64,000 bases of DNA from Dactylorhiza incarnata (GCA_033032865.1 JAWHQI010000272.1:2914001-2978000); one strand, 5' to 3'; shown: positions 43,864 to 56,510, counted from the first letter of the stretch. Notes: generated from the sequence alone by a model not told the origin. Numbers and translations are program-made.

Positions 43864-46800
43864 TATTGTTCTGTTTTGCAGGTACACAGTTATCAAAGCA
43901 AGAATGAACAATGGTATTTGGATAGTGGTTGTTCAAAACACATGACAGGAAACAAGGCCAACCTGAGCAACTATAAGGCAAATCTTGGACCCAAGGTGAT
44001 ATTTGGAGACTCCAACTGTGGACAAACCAAAGGCTTTGGACAAATCAAAGTTGGAGCAGTTACCTTCAAGGAGGTAGCTTATGTCAAAGGTCTCAAGCAC
44101 AACCTCATCAGCATAAGCCAGTTATGTGATGAAGGTTATCAGGTAACTTTCAATCATTCCTTATGTCTTATTACCAATAATAAAAACATTAATGTGTTAT
44201 CTAGTATTAGATATGGAAATATTTATTTAGTCAATTTTGACTCTGCCAATTCTGATATTTGCTTATTCAATTCTATAAGTAAAACAAATGAATTATGGCT
44301 TAAAAGGCTTGGACATATTAACCTTAGAACTATATCTAAGCTTTCTAAGGACAATCTTGTTAGAGGACTGCCTTCTGGTTCATACAAGAAGGAAGGACTC
44401 TACAGGGCTTGTCAATTAGGTAAGCAAACTAAAAGTAGTTTAAATCTTTATCCAAGAGTGATTCGCCTAGGATTTTGTATTTACAGCATTTGGACCTTTT
44501 TGGACCTACTGCAATACAAAGTCTAGGAGGGAAGCATTACTCTCTAGTGATTGTAGATGACTTCTCAAGATTCACTTGGGTGTTCTTTCTTAGGAACAAG
44601 TCTGACACCTTCAGTGTTCTGACAGACTTTCTCAGGTCCATCAAGATTGAGTACTCTACTCTAGTTGCATTGATCAAAAGTGATCATGGCACTGAGTTTG
44701 AATCTCTTCTGATGAGAGAATTCTGTGGAAAAGAAGGGATCAGGCAGTGTTTCTCTGCTCCTAGAACTCCTCAACAAAATGGGGTAGCTGAAAGGAAAAA
44801 ATAGAACCCTAATTGAATCAGCAACTACATTACTTGCTGATGCTCACTTGCCACTCTCTTTTTGGGCAGAGACAGTCAACACAGCTAATTATGTGTTGAA
44901 CAGAAGCCTGATACATAAACTTAAGGGCAAAAGTCCCTATGAATTACTTAAGAATAAAAGGCCTAAGGTTAACTATTTTAAGATATTTGGATGTAATTGC
45001 TATGTGCATAACAATGACAAGAAGTATCTAAGGAAGTTTGAAGCAAAAGCTGCTGAAGGCATATTCCTTGGATATTCACTTTCTAGTAAAGCATACAGAG
45101 TTTATAACAAATCTACTCTTAAGATAGAAGAGTCCATGCATGTATCTTTTGATGAGATTAACATGTTAATTGAGGAGAGGAATACCACCTCTACCAAAAA
45201 TATTTTGCAGGTACCAACTCTATGTGAAGATCTCAATGGACTACATCTACAGAAAGAAGAATCACCACTTCCATCAACACAAAATCTTAAAGACAGTGAA
45301 GAAGAAGATCATCCAGATCTTGCTAACAGCTCAAATCAAATGACAGCTGAACAAATTCCCTAAGTGGATATCATTGTTGAACCAACTCCAACTGTTGACC
45401 ACATCACAGTTAGAGATCATCCAATATCCCAAATCATTGGTGATATTTCAGCAGGTGTTCAAACAAGGCGTCAACTACACCAAAATCAGATGCACACTTG
45501 TTTCCTATCACAAGTTGAACCTCAAACCATAAAAGATGCAGAACAAGATCCAAATTGGATTCTTGCAATGCAAGAGGAACTCAACCAATTTGAAAGGAAT
45601 AAGGTATGGTATTTGGTTCCAAGACCAAAAGGCCATCCAGTTATTGGCACCAAGTGGGTCTTCAGGAACAAGCTTGATGATCAAGGCAACATAGTCAGAA
45701 ACAAAGAAAGATTGGTAGCTCAAGGATATTCACAGGAAGAAGGAATTGACTATGATCAGACCTTTGCTCCTGTTGCAAGACTTGAAGCTATAAGGATCTT
45801 TCTGGCCTTTGCTGCATTCAAGAAATTCAAGGTATATCAAATGGATGTGAAGAGTGCATTTCTTAATGGAGACATCAAAGAAGAAGTCTATGCGGAACAA
45901 CCACCAGGTTTCATCTCTCCAACTCACTCCTCTTATGTATTTAATCTTAATAAAGCTCTCTATGGTCTCAAGCAAGCTCCCAGAGCATGGTATGAGACCT
46001 TAGCTAATTTTCTTTTAGAGAACAATTTATGTAGAGGCATAGTTGATAAAACCTTATTTTTCAAGATACATAAAAATCAAACTTTATTAGTTTAAATATA
46101 TGTAGATGATATTATTTTTGGCTCTACTGATTCAAATTTATGCAAAAGATTTTCTAACCTAATGCAATCTAAATTTGAAATGAGTAGTATGGGTGAACTA
46201 TCATACTTCCTTGGTCTTCAAGTGAAGCAAACTCCAAATGGCATATTCATATCACAATCCAAGTATGCTAAGGAATTAGTGAAAAGGTTTGGTATGTCTT
46301 ATGCTTCCACCATGAAAACACCCATGCCCTCAAATGTTGTTATTGACACTGATGAATCAGGGAAACCTGTTGATCAGAAAGTATATAGAGCAATTATTGG
46401 CTCATTACTTTATTTAACAGTAAGTAGGCCTGATATAATGTTTGCTACTTGTATTTCTGCTAGGTTCCAAGTTAATCCCAAAGAATCTCATCTAATTTTA
46501 CTAAAAAGAGTTTTGAGATATATAAAGGGTTGTCCTAATCTAGGACTCTGGTATCCAACAGCATCCGAATTTGAACTAATTGGATTCTCATATTTTGATT
46601 ATGCTGGATGCAGAGTAGACAGGAAAAGCACATCAGGAACTTGACAGTTTCTAGGTGATAGGCTTGTGTCTTGGTTTTGTAAGAAACAAACATCTGTGTC
46701 TACATCAATAGCTGAAGCTGAATACATAGCTGCAGGCAGTTGCTGGTCACAGATATTGTGGATACAAAATCAGCTCCTAGACTATGGTGTCAATCTAAAT

Positions 46801-47049
46801 AATTCAATTATATTTTGTGACAATACCAGTCCAATACCTATAGCACAAAATCCAGTTCTCCGTAGTAGAACTAAACATATAGAAATTAGGCACCACTTTA
46901 TTATAGATAATGTGGATAAAAATAAAATTTGCCTACAGTTCATTTCTACTAATTTGCAAAGAGCTGATATTTTCACCAAGCCATTGGATGAAAAGAAACA
47001 TATTTTCTTTATAAATCAGCTAGGAATGATAGATGGAGATTCAATCTGA
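43864..47049 (+). pseudogene. A3 Pol: protease, integrase, RT, RNase H
   Basis: Protease WYLDSGCSKHMTG (43876 on) keeps its DSG. Integrase finger: one Cys is Tyr (LYRACQLGK). A one-T loss near 44440 shifts the frame; LDLFGP, KSDHGTEF and PQQNGVAERK follow. An extra A near 44800 shifts again to RT. TAA at 45361-45363 replaces Gln, and TAA at 46093-46095 stands just before YVDDIIFG. RNase H has FSYFDYAGC, where Asp of the usual SDSD has become Tyr, and TGA at 46642-46644 in place of Cys. The end is MIDGDSI at 47049. Normal order, but multiply inactivated. Confidence 0.92.
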
Positions 47050-47080
47050 TAAAAATTAAGTTTTCTACTTATCCCATCTC

Positions 47081-47185
47081 TTCATCGAACTGAGATCGAC
47101 GAAATCAAATTTTTCGTCGAACGGAGATCGAAGAAGTCATCAAGTTCGTCGAACCGAGATCGACGAAAATCTATTTTTCGTCAAA
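47081..47185 (+). repeat. A3 spacer hairpin units
   Basis: TTCATCGA/TCGACGAA (47081-47103), TTCGTCGA/TCGAAGAA (47113-47135), TTCGTCGA/TCGACGAA (47144-47166, perfect), then a decayed unit. Same place and unit as in A1 and A2. Confidence 0.88.
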
Positions 47186-47310
47186 CCCAGTTATGATGAA
47201 GCTTTTATTTCTGATCTGTCATCATAATCAAATCTTTTATTTTAACGGAATGCATACAGAAACTGCTTCTCTCTCCATTTCCTTTACACTTGATCTCTAT
47301 TTTATTTTGC

Positions 47311-47420
47311 AGGAACAATAGCAATTTAAAGATTGCATCCTTCCCTACCTCCATCAAATGTCCCTTCTTCAAGGGGCCTAGCTTCAGGCCTCCCTAAAAC
47401 TAGGCAGGGGGAGAAGTTCT
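47311..47420 (+). pseudogene. A3 ORF3 remnant (start lost, deleted)
   Basis: TTTTGCAGGAACAATAGCAAT: the ATG is now ATA (47318-47320). The following TTAAAGATTGCATCCTTCCC is the same deletion join as A2, then AGGCAGGGGGAGAAG. No coding left. Confidence 0.85.
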
Positions 47421-47985
47421 ATGAAGAAGCTCCATATGATGCAGTGCTTTGCTCACGGGGAGATGTTCTATGAACTAGGTGGGGGGAGAAAGCGGAAGAA
47501 ACTCCTTTATGATATGGGGAGTCATTTTATCAAGAGGAAATGCTGTATGAAGAAGCATGTTTTCAGTTCTTGAAAAAGCTCACAGCAGTTTGCAGATTTA
47601 GTGGGAGATGTTGCATATTCAGTTATGACAGATTCAAATTCAAATTGGTAGCACAGCATATTCAGATTATAAAGCTACAGTTCAGATCAACAAAGTCAGA
47701 AAAGCTGAAATATAGCAGATAAAGCTTTTCAGATAATCAAATTCAGAAAGCTGAAGGCAATATCAGAATTCAGAAAGTCAAAAAGTAAGAACTCAGAGAA
47801 AGGAAATGTCAGAATTCAGAGAAAATCAAAGGTTCTATTTATTTGTTTCTATTTATTTGTTTTCAATGTAATGTTTCTAAACTCGGAGTATCATATTTTA
47901 TATCTGATGAAATGTTTATAATCTGTTGGATATATATACTTTGTGTTCTGTTTGTTTTAATTTTTGTCAAATAGTGTCCTAACCC
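47421..47985 (+). other. A3 3' untranslated region
   Basis: Non-coding, with purine tracts such as GGTGGGGGGAGAAAG (about 47480), GGGGAGATG and CAGATT repeats. It corresponds to A2 17844-18411. Confidence 0.7.
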
Positions 47986-47999
47986 AAATAGGGGGAGAT
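47986..47999 (+). other. A3 polypurine tract
   Basis: AAATAGGGGGAGAT directly before TGTTGGAACAACC, as in A2. Confidence 0.92.
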
Positions 48000-49630
48000 T
48001 GTTGGAACAACCAAATTACTAATTTGGGCTAGGATCACTATTTTTTGACTAGGATAAAGTTGACCCCAATGTATAGTCAATGGGTCAAGGGTTTAGGCTG
48101 TTAGAAATCAAGAAAATATTCAGGTTCTGTGTTCGACGAACGGCTTGCTCTCTGCATTCGACGAACGGCTTGCTTCTGTCTCAGCGTCTCAGCATCTCAG
48201 CGGTTGTTGAACCTCATCTCAGTGGTCGACGAACAGTCTCAGCGGCTCAGCGGTCGACAAAATTATTCAGTCTCAGCGGTCGATGATTTTGCTCAGTTCA
48301 GCGGTCGATGAATTTGTTGAGATCGACGAACTTAGCTATGCGTTCGAAGAATAAGTATCAGATGTTCAGATCGACGAAAGATCTTCTCAGCTCAACTAAT
48401 TCAACTCTTCCAGCCAGATTCAGTTAAGGTCGACGAACTCAACATTGTGTTCGACGAAAATCTTGAGATCGATGAAAATGTTGAGATTGATGAAAATGTT
48501 GAGATCGACGAAAATTCTTGAGATCGACGAATTCTTATTTCAGTTCAGAACTTCAAAGGATTATTTTATTTCATTCTCTAAACACAGATCTCTCATCAGC
48601 AGCGGCTCTTTTATATCAGATAAGTAAGGATTATATCTTTCCTTTTATTATTTCTAGAATATAGTCGTTGACATTTAGCTGAAAAGGACTGTTCATGGAA
48701 AAGGATAAAGGTAAACGGCGTATCAGATCTACAGTGCAGGATATATCTCTTCAGAATATTATATTCCTTAATTTAAGGGATTTGCATTTAAAAATCTGTC
48801 AGAGATTTCAAAAAGAAAAGGAAGAAGATATACAGTATTATTATTTACAGAACATATTACAGAATAACAGTACAGCAAGATAGAAAAGAAGAGATCAGTC
48901 GACAGAGAAGAATACTATTTTTCAGAAAGTTACAGAAGAAGAAAGAACAAAGTTTAACAGATCATCTTCTTCTTCGTCAAGCAGCATTCATACACTGAGA
49001 ACATCAACATTATTCTCTCAGTTTCTGCTGCAAGATCAGATCTTCCAAAGAGCAACAAATAATCTGAGAAACATTTGTCTCTCAGATTTATCAGCTATCA
49101 GGAAGAGAAAGGAAGATCTATTTTCAAGTGAAAGCTCCAGCCATCTACTGTCAACAATTTTATATCAGACAGAGGAGCTTTACATCATCAAATCCACTAG
49201 AGTCTTCTCTCAGATTATTGACAGAGAAGAACATCTAAACCCATTCTTATCCCATCTTGTACAGGGTTATAACTCCCTTCAAAAGTTAACCCCTTGGTGA
49301 CATGGCACCTGAACAAAAACATGTAGTTGGGTTAGATCACCTGATCAAAAGCTCACTTGGTGTGTGGACACCTGAACAAAAACCCCTTTGTGATAGGGCA
49401 CCTGATCAAAAAACTAGTGGATCCTACCAAGTGTGGTAGAAGAGTAGACGTACCCAGGTTTATTGGGGAACTACTATAAAAATCCTTGTGTCTCTGTGTT
49501 GTGATTTTCTGTGTTGTTGTGTTGTGTGCTCTCTTTGTGTTTGCTTTTATTACTCACTCAGTACATATATATATATCACTATTTTAATTCCACTATAAAA
49601 TTAAGTGAAAAGTTTTTAATACTCTATTCA

Positions 49631-49668
<38 letters not shown>

Positions 49669-49765
49669 TTCTAGAGTAAATCTAAGATCTAACCTCACCT
49701 TCAATTGGTATCAAAGCGTGGTTGATTATATCAATCACTTTCAACTGATATCAATTGCACTTTCA
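48000..49765 (+). repeat. A3 3' LTR (1766 bp)
   Basis: Starts TGTTGGAACAACC and ends TTGCACTTTCA, followed by AAGGT. It differs from the 5' LTR mainly in U3 motif number and in the C tract, which is 36 nt here (49633-49668) against 11. It contains the same decoy primer-site copy at 49703-49720. Confidence 0.95.
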
Positions 49766-50467
49766 AAGGTCAAGGCTAAGCCTCATACCACCTTTCAGAA
49801 GGTGTTGCTTCCTTCTAACAGGTATGATCATGAAAGCATTTATGGTCACTGGAAGAATGAAATCTCCTATAGGAAGGAAAACACTCCTTCCTATAATGGG
49901 AGAAAGGGCATGGGAATGAGTGTCATGAAGGCTCCCTGTGAAGAAATTCAAATGGCCCAACCTGGACCATTTGTATTTGGTACTTCAGCCCCATCATTCA
50001 GGAGTATAGAAGCTAGTTCTTCCAAGCTCTGTCCAGCAAAGAACATGGCTGCTGTAAAACCTGTAGACAAGTCTTATTGCTCAGTGTCTGATGCCATCCA
50101 ATATTGCCTAGCCTCCAAGCCAGAGCAAGCTGATGCCATTAAGATAAAGAGTGTCAAGATTGTTCAGAGGTTAACATTCAACCCGATCATTGCTGAAAGA
50201 AACATGAAAAATGTTGTTGTCTCCCCTCCTGAACATAAGCACAGTGATGCTCTCTTCTCAAGAAATGTTCAGAAAAGGAGATACAACATTCATGAATGTT
50301 GGTGTTGTGGTAAAGTGGGACACTTTGCCATAGATTGTTGGCACAATCCCAATGTGCCAAGTGCAAAGAAGAGTCTTCTTGTAAATGGTGCAGCTGGTGT
50401 GAGGTCATTTCTTAATGCTAACATGGACCTAGGACCCAAAATTATTTGGGCTCCTAAGGGTAACTAA
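49766..50467 (+). pseudogene. B2 Gag, part 2 (after A3)
   Basis: After the AAGGT duplicate, Gag continues KAKPHTTFQKVLLPSNRYDHES and is open to the TAA at 50465-50467. It contains the second zinc knuckle CWCCGKVGHFAIDC (all four ligands present) and ends GPKIIWAPKGN. Its counterpart in B1 is 31848-32513. This part is intact; the inactivating stops lie in part 1. Confidence 0.92.
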
Positions 50468-52558
50468 ACTTCTTCTTGCAGGTTAGTTCAAGTACCAGCC
50501 TCAACCAAATATGGAACTTGGACAGTGGGTGCTCAAGGCACATGACAGGAACCAGAAATCTTCTACAGGACTACAAAGCTGTGAAGAATGAAGCTAAAGT
50601 CATCTTTGGTGGATCTGAAAGAGGAATCACCAAGGGATATGGTATGATCTCCAATGGCATAGTTTTAATCACAAGGGTAGCTTATTTTGAAGGGTTGCAA
50701 CACAACCTAGTAAGCATAAGTCAACTATGTGATCTAGGCTATGTCATTGAATTCCACAATGACAAGTGCTTGATCAAAAAGTCTAATGACTTAGAGACCA
50801 TTCTCACAGGCACTAGGAGTGGGAATGTTTATTGCTTAGATTTCATATGCAGTAATTCTCTTTCATCTGTGTGTCTTGTAGCTAATGAAAATGAGTTTCT
50901 TTGTGTTCAATGGCACAAGAGACTTGCCCACATTAACTACAAGAAAATGTATAGACTATTCTCTAAAAATCTTGTTAGGAATAGTCCAAATTTAAAATGT
51001 ATTAAAAGTGGTCCCTGTCATACTTGTCAAATGGGTAAGCAAACATGGGCCACCTTTAAAAGTATTGGCTCCAAAGACACTGAAAGATGTCTATATCTGT
51101 TGCACATAGACTTATTTTGTCCTTTGCCAATTCAGAGCCTAGGAGGGAAGTTGTATACTTTGGTGATTGTTGATGCTCACTCAAAATATACATGGGTATT
51201 CTTCCTTAAGAAGAAATCAGATACATTGAATGTCTTTATAAATCATGTCAAGGCTATTCAGAATGACTTACAATGTACTATGGTCAGGACTAGGACTGGC
51301 CATGGTACAGAATTTCAATCTAAAGCCATGACAAGGTTTTGTCAAGAATATGGTATCACCCAAGAGTTCTCCTCCCCAAGGACTCCACAACAAAATGGTG
51401 TGGCTGAGAGGAGAAATAGAACCTTGATAGAAGCTGAAAAACATTGCTTAGTGACTCCTCACTCCCAGAATACTTCTGGGCTGAGGCAGTCAATACTACA
51501 TGTTATGTTCTTAATAGGGCTTCCATCAATAAGGTTCATGGAATTACTCCCTTTGAGATTCTAAAAGGCAAACAACCTACAATTTCATACTTTAGAATCT
51601 TTGGTTCAAAATGCTACATATTAAACAATGGAAATCCCAATTAACCAAGTTTGCAGAGAAATGCAATGTGGGGGTTCTTGTTCGCTATAGCTCACAAAGT
51701 AGAGCTTATAGAGTTTATAACAAGAAAACTCATGTTGTTGAAGAGTCTATGCATGTAGTATTTGATGAGACTAGCCTAATCTATAAGGGTTGGTCTAGTT
51801 CTTCTGTTTTGACAGGGAATGAAGGGGAAATGGAAAAGATGTATGTGCATGACATACCCAGCAGCAACAAAGCATATACAGATGCAACAATTCCTGAAGA
51901 AGAAGAGGTCCAAGGTGCTGAAGACACTGCTGAACCAGCATAAGTATTACAGCAAGCTGAGGACAGATTGCCTGCAGCTGTAAGACACCTAAGGGATCAT
52001 CCAAGAGAACAAATTATTAGAGACCAGAACCAAGGTGTACTAACCAGAAGCAGGGCTCATATTGAGGCCCTATTCTTAAGCTTCTTATCACAAATGGAGC
52101 CCAAGAAGTTTGAAGAAGCCAACCAAGACACCTTTTGGATTCAAGCAATGCAAGAAGAACTTCTACAATTCAAAAGATGCAAGGTATGGAAGTTGGTGCC
52201 AAAACCTCAAGGACACAATATTATTGGCACCAAATGGATTTACAGGAACAAGTTGGATGAAAATGGCACAATCATAATGAACAAGGCAAGGTTGGTAGCC
52301 AAGGGCTACAGATAAGAAGAGGGAATAGACTTTGATCAAACCTTTGCCCCTGTTGCAAGGTTAGAAGCAATTAGGCTTTTCCTTGCCTATGCTGCCCATA
52401 AGGGGTTCAAGGTATACCAAATGGATGTCAAATCAGCCTTCCTCAATAGTGACTTGAAGGAAGAGGTATATGTTGAACAGCCATCAGGTTTTGTGCATCC
52501 AACCCTCGCTAATCATGTATATTTACTTAGGAAAGCTCTTTATGGTCTAAAGAAAGCA
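50464..52558 (+). pseudogene. B2 Pol, part 1: protease, integrase, RT start
   Basis: Opens in the -1 frame relative to Gag with a 4-nt overlap (CTAA). Protease IWNLDSGCSRHMTG. Integrase finger KRLAHIN and CHTCQMGK; core LHIDLFCP, then RTGHGTEF, where the second catalytic Asp (usual SDHG) is Gly, then PQQNGVAERRNR. Frameshifts occur near 51450 and 51630, with TAA at 51941-51943 and 52313-52315. RT has [11 protein letters not shown] and [12 protein letters not shown]1 interrupts at KALYGLKKA (52558). Confidence 0.92.
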
Positions 52559-54426
52559 TATTGGGAACAGTGCCCAACAATGTTCCTGATTTGAAGAAGT
52601 GCTCAGCTTAATGATAAGTGCAAGTTGTATTTAATGTCATATCTAGTTCATGCTTGTAGAAATGAGACAATATGTCCAGTACTTCAATAACCTGCCTAAG
52701 TATAATGTTGTCGACAAAGTATGCTTGTCGTCATGATGATGAGCAAAGCAAAGCTGAAAGACAATGGAGGTTATCGTCGTGATGCACATATCGTTGTGAC
52801 ATCACAATGCCGACGGAATATCGGAGAGAAGACATGAGCTGATGAAAAAGCAATATACAGAAGATATCAAAGGAAGGAATGTCATCGAGAAGATACAGTA
52901 TCGTCGACATAATCAAAGTAGCCTTATCGTTGAAAAGGCAATATCCAGAAGTATCGTCGATATCGGCGTAAACGAGAGCTGATGTCAAAGAGGCTAGGAA
53001 AGCTGCTATGAAGACATCATTTCCTAAAGAAGAGACTATCGACGTAATGATCATGTCGTCGAGAGAATAAAGTGATTACGACGACAATCTGCAAGAAAGA
53101 AGATCACGACGACACATGTGGAGATGGCATATCGTTGTATATGCAGAAATGCTAGGATATCTCGTATCGTCGAGATATCAGCATCAGAGGCAGAAGCATG
53201 AAGACTTGAAGATCTACCAAGGTCTAAGACAACGACGAAGCCTGTTGTCGAGACGCTATCTGTATCATCATAAAGTTGGGAACACCAACGAGACATAATT
53301 CAAATGTTGCGGATGCGCTGTCATGCATTTAATGTCGCCGCCTGATTATCCAATCAGCACGTGCTCTTAAGGAATGGGGGTGTCTGACTTTAAAGGACAT
53401 CATAGGAGACCATTGGAAGGTTCCTCAGTCCTATAAAGGGGAACGGTGGATGCCCTAGAAACCAGTCTTCGTTCGAGAGATGAAAAGTAGTCATTCTCAT
53501 TCTCACTCAAATCTTGGAATGAAAAGAATCCCGCAGAGCATTTCAATCAAACAGGTATAGCTGCGGTGAAGAAGAAGAAGAAGAAAACAAAGATTCCTAT
53601 CCATGTTCTCTAAAGTTTCAGTCATCTTTATTGACTGATAAGAAGCCAAATCAAGAAGCATTTCATCTTTATTGACTGGCAAAAGAAGAAGGGTTGAAGA
53701 AGATCCAGTGCTGAAGAAGACAAATCAAGAAGCATCTTCTTCAAGTCAAGTTGCCGATCTCCATCAGGCAGTAGAGCATATTGTAAATCTCTCATATAAG
53801 GCTTGCGGGCCAAGAACGTGTAAGATCTGGTTTCAGATCTAAGTGTCTAGCTTGAGGGCTGGAGAGCTGTGAGGCTTGAGTGTCAGGGCAGTGGACTTGC
53901 GGGTCAAATATTGTCAAGCTTGAGGGCTTGAGACCTGTGAAGGCTTGCGGGCCAGGGCAGAGGCTAGACTTGCGGGTCTGAGCTAGGTAGGGCTTACGGG
54001 CCTGAGTGTCGAGCTTGAGGGCTCTGGTGCAGTAGTGGCTTGCGGGCCTAGGCTGTAGGCGAAACCTGCGGGTCTGTGCTGTGTAGGGCTTGAGGGCCTG
54101 AGTGTCGAGCTTGAGGGCTCGGGTGCAGTAGGGGCTTGCGGGCTTAGGCTGTAGGACTTGCGGGTCCGTGTTGTAAAGCTTGAGGGCCTGAAGTTTTGGC
54201 GGAGTTTACCGAGCCTAGCACACTGCTAGGTAGGCGCATAGGGACAGAGGACTACTCAAGACACCCGGTCTTGAGGAACCTCTATAAATTCTAGTGTGTT
54301 TTCTGTGCTGTGCTTTTAACCTTCTAAATCAGTTAACCAGAAATCAAGAACATCTAAAGGGGAAGAAAACAATTTAAAAAACATATTCACCCCCCTAGGT
54401 GATAAGTTGACACCCACTAACTAACA
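52559..54426 (+). repeat. C1 5' LTR (1868 bp)
   Basis: Starts TATTGGGAACAGTGCC (TGTTGG with one change) and ends CTAACTAACA. U3 has many ATCGTCG, CACGACGAC and ATCGTTG motifs and a hairpin with 9-bp arms GATATCTCG / CGAGATATC (53156-53179). A CCAATCAGCACGTG box lies at about 53349 and TATAAAGG at 53432-53439. 53800-54200 repeats GGCTTG(C/A)GGG-type units. The C tract is only 6 nt (54390-54395). Confidence 0.93.
53432..53439 (+). promoter_or_regulatory. C1 5' LTR TATA box
   Basis: TATAAAGG about 80 bp after the CCAAT box. The 3' LTR has the same at 60006-60013. Confidence 0.75.
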
Positions 54427-54444
54427 AGTGGTATCAAAGCGAGG
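54427..54444 (+). other. C1 primer binding site
   Basis: AGTGGTATCAAAGCGAGG directly after the LTR end; initiator-Met tRNA type with one change (CAAAG for CAGAG). Confidence 0.92.
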
Positions 54445-54507
54445 TTGTTCAAAGAAAAGCTTAACAGCTTGAACAGATCTACCAGTGGGTGTCTACTTTC
54501 CACAACT

Positions 54508-56065
54508 ATGAAATCAAGGATAGCTGTTTGCTCCAGGGAGAACTTTGCCCTTTGGAAAGTAAGAGCTAGAATATTCATGGAGGCAATGGATCCCAGAATG
54601 TTTTTTAATTGTTCAAGAAGGACCATATACCCCCATGACTATGATAAGAGATGAGATCCTTCTAGCCAGCTTGGACAAAGAAGCCAGAAGTATTCTAGCT
54701 GGTGCAATAGATCTGTCAACACTCCAGAAGCTGACTCATTGCACAATAACAAAGGACATGTGGGACTCCCTAGGATTCCTCATGGAACGGTCAAAGGAAG
54801 TCTTTGGGTTGATGGCTCTATCAGATGAAGAAAATCATGATGAATCACATCATGATCAGGTATGCATCACTCACACATCTTTACTACCTGCCTCAATTAA
54901 GAAAACCAAGAGTGCATCATATGATTGCTCATCTTCTGAAGATGATGCAGAAGACTGCTCATCATGCAACAATAAGAACCATACTGATCTAATAGAGCAG
55001 TTTGGTGATCTCTTGGGAGATCTGAGAATGAGCAAGAAGCTTGTTAAGAAGCAAGCTAGGGAGCTAGAATCTCTGAGACCCATTAAGGCTGAGATGAATA
55101 AGGAAATGGGTATGTTCCACAATGAGGGCACCAACTCCTGTGAGCTCAAGAAATCATAGACAAGCTTTATGATAAAGAAGCCAAAGGGAAGAACTTATCA
55201 AGAAACTTGAGAATGATCTTCTTAAGGAAAGAAGCTTGATGGCTCAATTCTCTAAGCCCAAAACTATTCTGCCCATCATTGACACCTTCTCCTCCTGTGG
55301 AAATAGAAGGGGATTGGGTTTCAATGAAGGGGCAGCAGATGCTGGGAATGGAGAAAGGAGCAAACTAATGCAGAGCCTCATACCACCTTTCAGAAGGTAG
55401 TGCTTCCCTCTAATAAGTATGATCAGGACAGTGTCCATGGTCACTGGATGAATGGAAGCTCCATTAGTCTGGGAAATGCTCCTGACTATGGGAAGAGAAA
55501 GGGCATGGGGATGAGTGCATTGAAGGCTCCCCATGAGGAAATCCAAATGGCCCATCATGGACCATTTGTGTTTGGTGCACCAGCCCCCACACTCAAGGGT
55601 AAGAAAGCAACACCTACCCAATCTCTCCCAGCAAAGAAGCAGGCTGATAGCCCCAGTATAATCAATTCTTAATTGATCATATCTGATGCCATCAACACCA
55701 TATCAGCTACCAAGCTGACATCTGTTGCTGACAAACAGATAAAGTCCAGAAGAAATAATTATGCTAGAACAGCTAGTCAGCTCTTGGCTGAGAGAGATAG
55801 GAAGAATGATGTTGCCTTCTCTACTGAACATAAGCATTGTAATTCCCCACCCACTTCAAAAATTGTTCAGAAAAGAAGGTACAACATCCATGAATGTTGG
55901 TGCTGTGGCAAAGTGGGACACTTTGCCATTGACTGTTGGCACAACCCTAGTGTGCCTAGTGCAAAGGAGAGACTTCCTAGAAGGGCTGAGGTGAGTAGAA
56001 GAAGCCCCCATTATGCTAACAAGAACCTAGGACCCAAGTCACCTTGGGTTCCTAAGGGATATTAA
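54508..56065 (+). pseudogene. C1 Gag, internally deleted and frameshifted
   Basis: Start MKSRIAVCSRENFALWKVRARIFMEAMDPRM at 54508. A T-run (about 54601-54607) shifts the frame. It resumes at 54635 (LASLDKEARSILAGA...MWDSLGFLMERSKEV) and jumps straight to the acidic region (FGLMALSDEEN), so the middle with the first zinc knuckle is missing. A stop at 55157-55159 and more frame changes follow. 55400-56065 is open but for a stop near 55672: it has the second knuckle CWCCGKVGHFAIDC and ends GPKSPWVPKGY. Confidence 0.88.
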
Positions 56066-56400
56066 ATTTGTTTTGCAGGGAAGTCCATTTAGCCAATAAA
56101 AAGCAAACAAGGTTATTGGACAATAAGTGCTCTAGGCTCAACTCTGGACTAAGAAAAACATCACCACATGCCAAGATGCACTGGTCAAGGGGGAGCTAAA
56201 AGTAAAAGATAAGTGGACATCCCATCAAGGGGAGGCTACGAGCTCAAGAAGATATAAAAGCTAAGGTGAAGGTAACTATGTTGATGTTCAATACATAACC
56301 TCATCTTTATCATTTTGTTAAAGGTAATTTTTTACTTAAGTAAAGCAAAATCTGTTACTCAAGGAGCACATATGTATGGCACTGCAAAATCTATTACTCA
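56066..56400 (+). other. C1 pol-deletion scar
   Basis: After TTGTTTTGCAGG a trace of protease remains (RLLDNKCSRLNSG, compare LDSGCSRHMTG), then CAAGGGGGAGC and non-coding DNA. All of integrase, RT and RNase H is missing. Confidence 0.75.
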
Positions 56401-56510
56401 AGGACAATATCGTTTTGAATACAAAACAATATCGTCGAAATGATGATTGGTATCGTCGAAATGAGTCCTCGACATCAAATTTGCATCACGACGATACATA
56501 ATCATCAATG
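56401..56510 (+). repeat. ATCGTCG motif cluster before C1 ORF3
   Basis: ATATCGTCGAAATGATGA, TATCGTCGAAATGAG, CTCGACATC and CATCACGACGAT lie within 110 bp. They are the same motifs that fill the C1 LTR U3. Confidence 0.8.

Larger units (their letters stand above)
39951..49765 (+). mobile_element. A3: family A Sirevirus-like copia (9.8 kb)
   Basis: Complete boundaries: two LTRs (1734 and 1766 bp), perfect target duplication AAGGT (39946-39950 and 49766-49770), primer site, Gag, Pol, spacer, deleted ORF3 and polypurine tract. It lies in B2 gag. Several stops, frameshifts and the ORF3 deletion mean it is no longer autonomous. Confidence 0.95.
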
